Below are positions 47,118 to 55,492 of a stretch of 64,000 bases of DNA, in pieces. Each line of letters opens with the position of its first letter. Position 1 is the stretch's first letter. Both the position numbers and the translations under genes were made by a program. The stretch lies in the NCBI RefSeq assembly GCF_900452415.1, contig NZ_UGNX01000001.1:930001-994000 (forward strand), written 5' to 3'. The DNA is from Legionella cincinnatiensis. GTDB lineage: Bacteria > Pseudomonadota > Gammaproteobacteria > Legionellales > Legionellaceae. The notes beneath the pieces are model-generated. The model saw only the letters and a list, made by a program, of their open reading frames with translations, had not been told where the DNA came from and did not search any database.

Positions 47118-47846
47118 ATGAGTATTAGATCGTTCGAAGACAAGAAAATTAGGGCTAATAGTATCGCTCTAAATTTCATTACAGCTGAAGAAGAAGCAAA
47201 ATCTTTTTGTAAGAAGCTGGATGTGTTGCAAAAAGATCTTTGCTCGGCAAAAACACAAACAGAATTTGATAGTGTCGCTAAAAAGTTAATTACTCAGGGA
47301 AAAGAGGTGCATCAGTTTTTATCAACACTGGCAGCAGGGAAGGAACAAGAAACGAAACTAGCTTTAACATACGGTTCTAAATATGTAGGAAAGCTCTCAA
47401 AATATATAGATGTTGTAACCGAAAGCGTTTCAGAAAAAAACGAGTCAGTCGCTCTTGAAGAAATATTGAAGAATTTAGCTGATACCCAAAAGAATGAAGT
47501 TCGTAATTTTATTAAAAGCCTAAAAGAACTCCAGCCAGTTTCAGAAACCCTTATGAGTCAAGAAGAAAAATTTAAAGAACGCCTTAGTCAGGCAGATTCA
47601 TCTGATGTTGTTGATATGATTGAGGCTGAAATTTTGGCGAAGAATAATATTATTGAAGGCTCTTTGAATCGACTCATCTCTTATCCTCAAGATGAGGCTG
47701 TAGCTGGAGCCCTTGTCAATTTTTTGCAGAGGAATGAACGCCTTTTAAATATAATGCAATCTTTTGATATATACGCGTCCTTAGAGGATGATCTATCAAA
47801 TGCGAGGGCAGCACTCCCTGTAAATAATAGATCTTTACGTAGTTAG
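47118..47846 (+). CDS. Helical coiled-coil protein of unknown function
   Basis: This 242-residue protein is nearly all helix, with heptad-like stretches (SFCKKLDVLQKDLCSAKTQT, then KNLADTQKNEVRNFIKSLKE) and a polar C-terminus (NARAALPVNNRSLRS). No signal peptide, membrane segment or family motif is visible. GAGGAAATAAAG precedes the ATG. Its place between a candidate effector and a PPR protein suggests a Legionella-specific, perhaps host-directed role; nothing in the sequence proves it. Confidence 0.6.
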   Translation: MSIRSFEDKKIRANSIALNFITAEEEAKSFCKKLDVLQKDLCSAKTQTEFDSVAKKLITQGKEVHQFLSTLAAGKEQETKLALTYGSKYVGKLSKYIDVVTESVSEKNESVALEEILKNLADTQKNEVRNFIKSLKELQPVSETLMSQEEKFKERLSQADSSDVVDMIEAEILAKNNIIEGSLNRLISYPQDEAVAGALVNFLQRNERLLNIMQSFDIYASLEDDLSNARAALPVNNRSLRS

Positions 47847-47947
47847 ATGAGTTGCCAATTGAGTTTTTGTACAAAATATATAGAACATAGAGGCTATTAT
47901 GAATTATAGCTCACAGAGCAAACCTCATTGAGGTAGTTTTTGACTCA

Positions 47948-48178
47948 TGTAACTCCCCATCTCATCCTGAGCGGAGCTATACCCACGAAATTTAAAAAAG
48001 TCCAGTCACTCTTTAGAACCGTTCAGCCTGAGGAGGGGCAAAATGCCCCGTCTCGAAGGCCTGCTGCAAGCTTCGAGACAGCGCTTTGCGCTTCCTCAGC
48101 CCGAACGAGCCCAGTCAAATCATCTTGTAGTTTAAATTTCGGGGGACAGATGAGTTCAGGAGAACGTGGGGAGTTACA
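47948..48178. repeat. MITE-like palindromic element with cloverleaf core, second locus
   Basis: The ends TGTAACTCCCCA (47948-47959) and TGGGGAGTTACA (48167-48178) are inverted; imperfect pairing continues inward to CGAAATTTAAA/TTTAAATTTCG. The core 48020-48107 has an outer stem (12 of 14 pairs) and three arms: GGGGCA/TGCCCC, GTCTCGAAG/CTTCGAGAC and AGCGC/GCGCT. Short open frames across it arise from the palindrome. The flanking 47847-47947 and 48179-48437 hold nothing else I can assign. Confidence 0.88.
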
Positions 48179-48437
48179 AAATATTTTACAACTCATTTTA
48201 ATTTTCTTTGTATAGACATCTACAGCACACCTAATTTCTATAAAAAAGATTAATATAGCCTTAACAAAATTCACTTTATATTCCTTCTTGTAATAGGCTA
48301 TTCATTTTATTCATTTTGATATCACTTAAGGTTAAGACTAATGTGTGAAAATAATACATATAGGATGGAAAGTTAACTAATTTTTAAATGCTCTTTTGGC
48401 TAAAAACCAAAAAAAACACTATATAGTGAGGGTTATT

Positions 48438-49622
48438 ATGTTTGACGAATTAATAAAAATCTTAGGGGATAAGGTCACAATGAAAAAGGATATTAGAGGC
48501 GCAATAGCGTTAAGTAAACATATTGCCTATCAAAAACATTTATCACCTATTTTATCTCTTTTAAAAAATGCACCTGAAAACAGTATCGATGTAGTTGTTT
48601 GCAATCAATTAATGAATAAGTTTAATAGAGATTGGGATTTTATATGTGCTGTTTACAATCTATTAATTGCTAAAGAAATAGCTAATGAAGCCAGCATTAA
48701 TAGTTTTATTACAATGGCTGGGAAAAATAAAAAGTTTGAAGCGGCACAAAATGCTTTTGAATTTGCTAAAACAAGGAAATTAGTTAATGAGATTACATTT
48801 AATAGTTTCATTGTGGTTGCAGGGAAAAATAGGCAGTTTCATGCAGCGCAAAATGCATTTGAATTGGCCAAAAAATGGAAATTGACCAATGCGATTACCT
48901 TCGCAACTTTTATTGATGTAGCTGGAAAGCATGGGCAATTTGAATTGGCGCAAAATACCTTTGAATTAGCAAAAAAATGTGGATTGCTCAATGAAGCTGC
49001 CTTTTCTAGTTTTATTGATGCAGCGGGTAAAAATGGACGATTTGAATTGGCGCAGAAGGCTTTTGAGTTAGCTAAAAACTGTAAATTGGTTAATGAAGTC
49101 ACTTTTGCAAGTTTCATTGATGCGGCGGGTAAAAATGGGCAATTCGAAATAGCCCAAAATACTTTTGCATTGGCTAAAAGCAGCAACTTAGCAAATCAGA
49201 TTACTTTTAATAGCTTCATTAATGCAGCAGGCAAGAATGGGCAGTTTACGGCAGCACAAAATGCGTTTGCACAAGCTAAAGAAAAAAGTTTGCTTGATCA
49301 GGTCACGTTCGCAAGTTTTATTAATTTAGCAGGGAAGAATGGAAAATTTGAAGCAGCTCAAAATGCCTTTGAGTTAGCTAAAGAATATAAACTAGTCAAT
49401 GAATTTACATTTAATTGTTTCATTAACATCGCAGGAAAAAATAGACAGTTTGAGGCAGCCCAAAGGGCTTTCGAATTAGCCAAAAAAATGAGATTGGCTA
49501 ATGCAGTTACGTTTACTAGTTTCATTGATATAGCCGGAAAAAATGGGCAGTATGAGGCGGCGCAAAATGCTTATGAGTTAGCTAGAAAATGGAAATTAAC
49601 GAATCATTCAAATGTTATTTAA
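48438..49622 (+). CDS. Pentatricopeptide repeat (PPR) protein
   Basis: Starting at 48438 (GAGGG upstream) the protein has 394 residues. From residue about 78 it contains nine exact 35-residue repeats of the type EVTFASFIDAAGKNGQFEIA then QNTFALAKSSNLAN, matching the plant PPR consensus (VVTYNTLIDGLCKAGKLDEA then LKLFEEM). PPR proteins bind single-stranded RNA, one base per repeat, and act mainly in plant organelles. They are rare in bacteria, though reported in Legionella such as L. longbeachae. Repeat ends are N, or D in repeat six. A host-RNA-binding effector is a reasonable guess. It lacks a signal peptide. Confidence 0.88.
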   Translation: MFDELIKILGDKVTMKKDIRGAIALSKHIAYQKHLSPILSLLKNAPENSIDVVVCNQLMNKFNRDWDFICAVYNLLIAKEIANEASINSFITMAGKNKKFEAAQNAFEFAKTRKLVNEITFNSFIVVAGKNRQFHAAQNAFELAKKWKLTNAITFATFIDVAGKHGQFELAQNTFELAKKCGLLNEAAFSSFIDAAGKNGRFELAQKAFELAKNCKLVNEVTFASFIDAAGKNGQFEIAQNTFALAKSSNLANQITFNSFINAAGKNGQFTAAQNAFAQAKEKSLLDQVTFASFINLAGKNGKFEAAQNAFELAKEYKLVNEFTFNCFINIAGKNRQFEAAQRAFELAKKMRLANAVTFTSFIDIAGKNGQYEAAQNAYELARKWKLTNHSNVI

Positions 49623-49780
49623 TGAGAATATTGTACTAAGCTCTGAAACAGCGTAAATACTTTTTTAGTCCGACGTAAACGAGATGATGTTTCAATTGTT
49701 TACCAGAAAACACATCTTTTCGAGCAAATATTTGCATTGGAAAGCAGATGTTGCTTAGGTCGTTTGTTATAGCGAACAAA

Positions 49781-49803
49781 CGAACTGGTATATTACCAGT
49801 TCG
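49781..49803 (-). terminator. Terminator of rpsT
   Basis: CGAACTGGTA at 49781-49790 pairs perfectly with TACCAGTTCG at 49794-49803. On the minus strand it is followed by TTTGTTCG. A second small hairpin (49761-49782) follows. Confidence 0.8.
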
Positions 49804-49823
49804 AAGTTTATAAATTCAGATAA

Positions 49824-50090
49824 TTACGCAGCCATTGCCTTTACACGTGCTACTAAACGGCTTTTAATTCGTGCAGCTTTATTTTTATGAATCAAACCTT
49901 TTCCTGCAGCTTTGTCAATAATAGGTTGGGCTTTGGTATAGGCAGCATGAGCAGCTTCTTTATCACCTGATTCAACAGCTTTAAGCACATTTTTGATGTA
50001 AGTGCGGAACATAGAACGTGCACTGGCATTATGTTGACGCAGTTTAACGTTTTGGCGAGCGCGTTTGATTGCTGATTTAATATTTGCCAC
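49824..50090 (-). CDS. rpsT: 30S ribosomal protein S20
   Basis: This 88-residue basic helical protein begins [20 protein letters not shown] and ends [19 protein letters not shown], complete for S20, which binds 16S rRNA. It is divergent from murJ, the usual gammaproteobacterial arrangement. Confidence 0.97.
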   Translation of the reverse strand: MANIKSAIKRARQNVKLRQHNASARSMFRTYIKNVLKAVESGDKEAAHAAYTKAQPIIDKAAGKGLIHKNKAARIKSRLVARVKAMAA

Positions 50091-50497
50091 TTAAAAATCT
50101 CCACTCATTCAGTAGGTACAAAAGATGTTGATCATGCACAACAAGATATAAATTGTCAATATAATTTATTTGTCCAAAGCTCTTTATTGTGTTTCGTTAT
50201 TGAGACATCTATAATTGCGTTGCAAATTTCATCCGTAATTTACAGGATATTAATGAATACTGTCTAAACAGAGTTGGGTTTATCTATGTTCGGTATAAAA
50301 GGCATTTTTATGCTGTTTCTGTCGTTAAATAGCACTACAAAAAGAGAGTAACATTGAATTCGTTGAGTACAGGATGATTTTGCGTTATTTGTTTCTCAGT
50401 GATGAATGATGGTTTCATCTCTCATGCATTATTAAGATTATGTAAGAGAAAGGATTTAGGTATATCATAAGATATCTTTCGTTTTATTTTTAAAATT
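50091..50497. other. Divergent promoter region of rpsT and murJ
   Basis: This 407-bp gap has no open frame, tRNA or clear palindrome. It must hold the rpsT and murJ promoters, but I cannot point to single sites with confidence. The murJ start at 50498 lacks a good ribosome binding site. Confidence 0.4.
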
Positions 50498-52075
50498 ATG
50501 TCAGCAACAGATGCAGAAATTATGGTACCTAAACGACAAAGCTTATTGCGCTCAACTACGTTAGTATCAGTGATGACGTTTATTTCACGTGTTGTGGGTT
50601 TTGCGCGTGATATGGTTCTTGCCAATTTTTTTGGTGCTCAAGCCGGTATGGATGCTTTTTTTGTGGCATTTCGTATTCCTAATTTTATGCGTCGCTTATT
50701 TGCGGAAGGGGCTTTTGCACAGGCCTTTGTTCCGGTACTGGCAGAATATCAAAAAACACGTACTCCAGAGGACGTTCGTGTTTTTATTGCTCGTATTGCT
50801 GGGTATTTAGGATCTATTCTCAGTGTTGTTACTTTAATTGGTATATTTGCAGCGCCTGTAATTATTTTTTTGTTTGCTCCGGGATTTAGCCACGATAGCA
50901 GTCGTGCCGTATTGGCTACAGAAATGCTGCGTATTACTTTTCCGTTTTTGATGTTAGTTTCTTTAACAGCTATGGCTGGTGCAGTGTTAAATACCTATGG
51001 TTATTTTGCAATCCCTGCATTTACTCCAGTCTTGCTTAATATCTGCATGATTCTTGCAGCAATTTATTTATGCCCTCATTTGCCAACTCCTGTAGTAGGT
51101 TTAGCGTGGGGAGTACTGGTTGCAGGAATTATACAATTAATCTTTCAAATTCCTTTTTTACATCAACGTAATTTACTGGTAAGACCACGTGTAGTGAGAG
51201 ATGATGCAGGGGTTAATAAAGTATTAAAATTAATGATCCCTGCCTTGTTTGGTGTTTCTATCGCCCAGCTTAATTTAATGGTTGATAGTATTTTTGCATC
51301 TTTTTTAAAAGTGGGCAGTGTCTCATGGTTATATTACACCGATCGTCTCACTGATTTTCCGTTAGGTGTTTTTGGAGTGGCTGTTGCTACAGTAATTTTA
51401 CCCCACTTGTCTAGAAGATATTCTGAACAAAGTATAAACCAATATTCGAGTGCATTAGATTGGGGATTACGATTAATTTTGCTGATTGGAATTCCTGCCG
51501 GTTTGGGGTTATGTTTATTTGCAATGCCTTTAATTGCCAGTTGTTTTGCCTATGGCAAATTTACCGCTTATGATGTGCTGCAGACCCAGAAGAGTTTAAT
51601 TACTCTTGGAGCAGGTGTTCCTGCTTTTATGATGGTTAAAGTTTTGGCTTCAGGTTTTTATGCACAACAAGATATCAGTACTCCGGTTAAAGTAGGCGCT
51701 ATTTGTATGATAGTGAATACTCTATTATGCTTTTTGTTTATTCGACATTTTGCTCATGCTGGCCTGACTTTGGCTTCTGCATTAGCAGGTTATATAAACT
51801 GTGGCAGTCTCTTGTTTTTACTGATTAAACGTGGAGTATTCAAACCCTCTCCAGGATGGTTAAAATACAGCATCCAATTAATTTGTGCTAATATTGCAAT
51901 TAGTATTTATTTAATTTTCACGACTGAATCAGTAAGTTACTGGCTTAGCTTTTCTCCGATAAAGCGTTTAAGCGTATTATCACTCCATATATTGGTGGTA
52001 GTAGTCATTTATTTATTGGTTCTAGGATTAACAGGGTTAAGAGCTTCCCATTTTCGTGGCCAAGTGAAGGAATAA
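50498..52075 (+). CDS. murJ: Lipid II flippase MurJ (MviN)
   Basis: This 525-residue MATE-like protein with about 14 membrane helices moves lipid II to the periplasmic face for peptidoglycan synthesis. Conserved segments include TFISRVVGFARDMVLANFFG, MDAFFVAFRIPNFMRRLFAE and FAQAFVPVLAEY at the N-terminus, and YYTDRLTDFPLGVFGVAVAT in the middle. M9 at 50522 is an alternative start. An aminopeptidase gene follows after 5 nt and is likely cotranscribed. Confidence 0.96.
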   Translation: MSATDAEIMVPKRQSLLRSTTLVSVMTFISRVVGFARDMVLANFFGAQAGMDAFFVAFRIPNFMRRLFAEGAFAQAFVPVLAEYQKTRTPEDVRVFIARIAGYLGSILSVVTLIGIFAAPVIIFLFAPGFSHDSSRAVLATEMLRITFPFLMLVSLTAMAGAVLNTYGYFAIPAFTPVLLNICMILAAIYLCPHLPTPVVGLAWGVLVAGIIQLIFQIPFLHQRNLLVRPRVVRDDAGVNKVLKLMIPALFGVSIAQLNLMVDSIFASFLKVGSVSWLYYTDRLTDFPLGVFGVAVATVILPHLSRRYSEQSINQYSSALDWGLRLILLIGIPAGLGLCLFAMPLIASCFAYGKFTAYDVLQTQKSLITLGAGVPAFMMVKVLASGFYAQQDISTPVKVGAICMIVNTLLCFLFIRHFAHAGLTLASALAGYINCGSLLFLLIKRGVFKPSPGWLKYSIQLICANIAISIYLIFTTESVSYWLSFSPIKRLSVLSLHILVVVVIYLLVLGLTGLRASHFRGQVKE

Positions 52076-52080
52076 GAAAT

Positions 52081-53445
52081 ATGCAAGCAAAATTATTTTA
52101 TGAAACTCAGAGCGATAGGGCAATTCCTCTTTATTTGATGTCACAGGAGCAGTGGGAAGAACAAATCAATATATTAACGGCTGCAGAACGAAATTGTTTC
52201 GCTTTACATCAATTTAAGGGAAACATAGGTGACTCTTGTTTCATTTTTAATGCAGATGGCCTAATTGATAAAGCCTATATAGGCTGCGGAGATGGAAACC
52301 AAGCTCAGGCTATGGCAAATGCGGCTTTATTACTTCCTCCTAATACTTATAAAGTACAAGGCTTCTGTTCTCAAGAGGCATCAATGAATTGGGCATTAGC
52401 ACAATATGGTTTTGAAGCCTATAAAAAAAGCGAAACCAAACCACGTATTTTGGTGGTCAATGCAGATGATTTAAACGATCTCTTAAATTTAGTACAAGCT
52501 CAATTTTTAGTTCGAGATTTAATTAATAAGCCAACAAGTGATTTAGGGCCAAAAGAAATGGCTGAAGTAGTTGAGCAATTAGCTAAAACCCATAAGGCAC
52601 AATTTAAACAATGGGTTGGAGATGAATTAATCAAGGATAATTTTCCAGCTATCCATGCCGTAGGACGTGCTTCCAAATCTGCACCGCGTTTGTTGTCGTT
52701 AACTTGGGGCGATGAGAATCATCCTCGTGTTACTCTAGTAGGAAAAGGAGTATGTTTTGATAGCGGTGGTTTGGACATTAAATCAGCCTACGGAATGCGT
52801 CTTATGAAGAAAGACATGGGGGGGGCCGCCCATGTGATTGGACTTGCACAGTGGATTATGACGCGTCATTTACCTGTTCGATTACATATGCTGATTCCTG
52901 CAGTGGAAAACTCTATAGGACCTGATGCATTTAGACCAGGGGATGTTTTAACCATGCGTAACGGTTTAACTGTAGAAATACACAATACTGATGCGGAGGG
53001 TCGTTTGATTTTGGCTGATGCTTTAGTAAAAGCCTGTGAAGAACAACCGGAATTATTAATCGACTTTGCTACGTTAACCGGTGCTGCCCGAGTTTCCGTG
53101 GGAAGTGAAATCGCTGCATTTTTTACGAATAGCGATCAGCTTGCTAAAGAAGTAAGTGATGTTTCTGTGAAAGCAGTTGATCCTGTTTGGCGTTTGCCGT
53201 TATTTGAGGCTTATGAAGAGATCCTTCGCTCCAATGTGGCTGATTTAAGCAACGCAAGTGATCATCCATATGCAGGAGCAATTGTTGCAGGTTTATTTTT
53301 GCAGCGATTTGTGTCAAAAACCACCCCTTGGATACATCTTGATATTATGGCATGGAATTTAAGTAGTAAACCAGGGAAGCCAGAAGGTGGTGAAGCGATG
53401 GGATTTCGTACAATTGCAGCATATTTGTTGCAAACTTACGGATAA
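52081..53445 (+). CDS. M17 leucyl aminopeptidase family protein
   Basis: This 454-residue two-metal aminopeptidase has GKGVCFDSGGLDIKSAYGMR, KKDMGGAAHV and the signature [14 protein letters not shown] with metal-binding Asp and Glu. The N-terminal domain is diverged from classical PepA, matching the PepB-like group of alpha- and gammaproteobacteria. It removes N-terminal residues from peptides in the cytoplasm. A second M17 enzyme (pepA) lies at 57364-58815. It follows murJ by 5 nt. Confidence 0.92.
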   Translation: MQAKLFYETQSDRAIPLYLMSQEQWEEQINILTAAERNCFALHQFKGNIGDSCFIFNADGLIDKAYIGCGDGNQAQAMANAALLLPPNTYKVQGFCSQEASMNWALAQYGFEAYKKSETKPRILVVNADDLNDLLNLVQAQFLVRDLINKPTSDLGPKEMAEVVEQLAKTHKAQFKQWVGDELIKDNFPAIHAVGRASKSAPRLLSLTWGDENHPRVTLVGKGVCFDSGGLDIKSAYGMRLMKKDMGGAAHVIGLAQWIMTRHLPVRLHMLIPAVENSIGPDAFRPGDVLTMRNGLTVEIHNTDAEGRLILADALVKACEEQPELLIDFATLTGAARVSVGSEIAAFFTNSDQLAKEVSDVSVKAVDPVWRLPLFEAYEEILRSNVADLSNASDHPYAGAIVAGLFLQRFVSKTTPWIHLDIMAWNLSSKPGKPEGGEAMGFRTIAAYLLQTYG

Positions 53446-53478
53446 TTACAGGATGAAAAAAATTAAAAGGAGATTTTG

Positions 53479-53769
53479 ATGCTCGTTACGTTTCATACTG
53501 ATGCTTATGAAGACATTACCTATTTTGCGGATGTAGCCAAGCGTTTACTTTCTTTAATGGGCCATAGCGGCGCTATTCCGGGAGCAATCAAATCTGAAGA
53601 TCTTCCTGAAGCTTTGAAAAGATTACAGTCTGGTCTTGGCAAAGAAGAAAAAGTAGTAGAGGATGATGAGGAAAACGATGCTCCAATCAGTTTGAAAAAA
53701 CGTGCCGTTCCTTTGATTAGTTTATTACAAGCAGCCATTAAAAAGGATAAAGATGTGCTTTGGGATTAA
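53479..53769 (+). CDS. DUF1840 family protein
   Basis: This 96-residue protein begins MLVTFHTDAYEDITYFADVA and contains GHSGAIPGAIKSEDLPEALK, both typical of DUF1840, followed by an acidic linker and a helical end. The function is unknown. AAAAGGAG precedes it; the ATG at 53479 is preferred to the adjacent TTG at 53476. It ends the murJ transcription unit, just before the IS66-type insertion. Confidence 0.85.
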   Translation: MLVTFHTDAYEDITYFADVAKRLLSLMGHSGAIPGAIKSEDLPEALKRLQSGLGKEEKVVEDDEENDAPISLKKRAVPLISLLQAAIKKDKDVLWD

Positions 53770-53846
53770 TCCATTAAGGATGCCGTTACGGTACACTCTC
53801 AAAGAGCTCCTCATTTTGAGATAAAAAAGTTTTTAATGGATTGCTC

Positions 53847-55438
53847 GTAATAGGTCACCCCTAATAAACTTCAAAGAAGTTTATTAGGGGAGCTCATCTT
53901 CAATATATTTCAAAGCGCAGAGGGTCAAAAGATCCCCCAAGATAGAGAAATATCTTATGGATTTTTGTGTTAAAACAAATAAAATAACCGATCATTCATG
54001 CACTTAAATATTTTTTAATGAACGTACACTTACCTGAGACAATAGCGGACTGTCATGAGTTGATAAAACGACTTGTTGAGATCACTGATGCATTAGTTTT
54101 ACGGGTTGAACAGTTAGAACAAGAAAATAAAGCACTTAAAGAGCGCTTGGATAATAATTCATCGAACTCATCGAAACCGCCCTCACAGGACTTTAAAAAG
54201 AAAAAGACTAAAAAGAAGCCCAACCCGAATAAGGGTGGAGGAGTTAAAGGACATCAAGGGCATTTTCGAGAGTTGTTGTCAGTAGAAGAAGTGGATGAGG
54301 TTGTATCCTGTAAATTGCCAAAGCGCTGTATTTGCGGTGAAAAGAACATAAAAAACCAAGAGGTGTTAAGACACCAAGTCTATGAACTACCCCTAATAAA
54401 GCTCAACATCACTGAATATCAGTTAGAAAAAGGAACGTGTGTTTGTTGCGGCAAGAAGCGACTGGCCACTTTACCTAACGGCATTACGAGGGGTATAACA
54501 GGTCCCCGATTAACGAGCTTGATGTCCCACATGCTCTCAAAATACAAGTTGTCTCGTCGAGGACTTCAATCTTTTTTAAGCGAGCAGTTCTCATTTACTC
54601 TAAGCATGGGGTGTATTTATAAAAAACAACGCCTCGTTAGCGATGCGCTAAAAGAACCTGTAGCCGATTTATTCAATCAAGTGAAAGAAAGCCCCTGTGC
54701 GCATATGGATGAAACAGGGCATCGCCGGGACGGGCTCAATCAATGGCTTTGGGGAATGATGTCCGAATCAGCTGCTTTTTTCTCTGTTGAGCCTTCTCGA
54801 GGGAAGAAAGTGATTGATTCCTTAATGGGGGCGTTTGATGGCATTCTTGTTTCCGATCGCTATGCCGGATATAACTATTTTCCCAGTGATAAGCGTCAAA
54901 TCTGTTGGGCTCATTTAAAACGCGACTTCACGAAACTTTCTGAGAAACAAGATAAACCAATTGCTCGTATAGGAAGTGAGTTATTAAGTTGCCAAGCTGA
55001 TTTATTTGAACTGTGGCACCAATACAAACAAGGAGGTTTCTCTCGTTGGGAGCTCATACGAAAAACTAAGTTCATCCGGCATAAGGTAGGGGAACTTCTG
55101 GAGCAAGGGACTTATACAGACCCCAAATTAAGAATCGTGCGGTTTTGCTCAAACCTATTGACGCATTTTGATGCCTTATGGACTTTTATTTTTAATGAAA
55201 ATGTAGCGCCAACAAATAATCATGCCGAGCAATGCTTAAGGCCTGCGGTGATTTGGCGGAAAAATTATTTTGGTACACGATCGGATTATGGTTCTGACTT
55301 CGTAGCCAGAACCATGTCTCTTATTACTTCCTGCAGATTACAAGCGAAAAGTGCTTTTGATGTCTGCTACCAGATTTTGACTGACTACTTCTCGGGACAA
55401 AAATCTCTGGTTTTTGCTAACCCCACGTGACCTATTAC
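53847..55438 (+). mobile_element. Intact IS66-family element with 8-bp target duplication
   Basis: The element is 1592 bp with inverted ends GTAATAGGTCAC. It is flanked by a perfect 8-bp direct repeat, GATTGCTC, at 53839-53846 and 55439-55446, the duplication length of the IS66 family. It carries one transposase gene. A perfect 15-bp hairpin (53858-53872 with 53876-53890) just inside the left end may block read-in transcription. Perfect duplication and an intact transposase indicate recent insertion, between DUF1840 and the gene at 55493. Confidence 0.95.
54018..55430 (+). CDS. IS66-family transposase
   Basis: This 470-residue transposase has an N-terminal coiled coil (LVLRVEQLEQENKALKERL) and the NNSSNSSKPPSQD linker diagnostic of IS66 TnpC-like proteins. 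A zinc-binding region follows (CICGEKNIKN; CVCCGKKRL), then the DDE core (HMDETGHRRDGLNQWLWGMM; SDRYAGYNYF; NNHAEQCLRPAVIWRKNYFG). It appears complete. The TnpA and TnpB partners are absent, as in single-gene IS66 subgroups. Confidence 0.95.
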   Translation: MNVHLPETIADCHELIKRLVEITDALVLRVEQLEQENKALKERLDNNSSNSSKPPSQDFKKKKTKKKPNPNKGGGVKGHQGHFRELLSVEEVDEVVSCKLPKRCICGEKNIKNQEVLRHQVYELPLIKLNITEYQLEKGTCVCCGKKRLATLPNGITRGITGPRLTSLMSHMLSKYKLSRRGLQSFLSEQFSFTLSMGCIYKKQRLVSDALKEPVADLFNQVKESPCAHMDETGHRRDGLNQWLWGMMSESAAFFSVEPSRGKKVIDSLMGAFDGILVSDRYAGYNYFPSDKRQICWAHLKRDFTKLSEKQDKPIARIGSELLSCQADLFELWHQYKQGGFSRWELIRKTKFIRHKVGELLEQGTYTDPKLRIVRFCSNLLTHFDALWTFIFNENVAPTNNHAEQCLRPAVIWRKNYFGTRSDYGSDFVARTMSLITSCRLQAKSAFDVCYQILTDYFSGQKSLVFANPT

Positions 55439-55492
55439 GATTGCTCAAATTAGAAAAAAGAGCATTATTCGGGTTTTTAATTGGTTATATCT

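Noticed and set aside
47940-48274. Two overlapping frames on opposite strands
   Set aside because: Both lie across the palindromic element and reuse its sequence.
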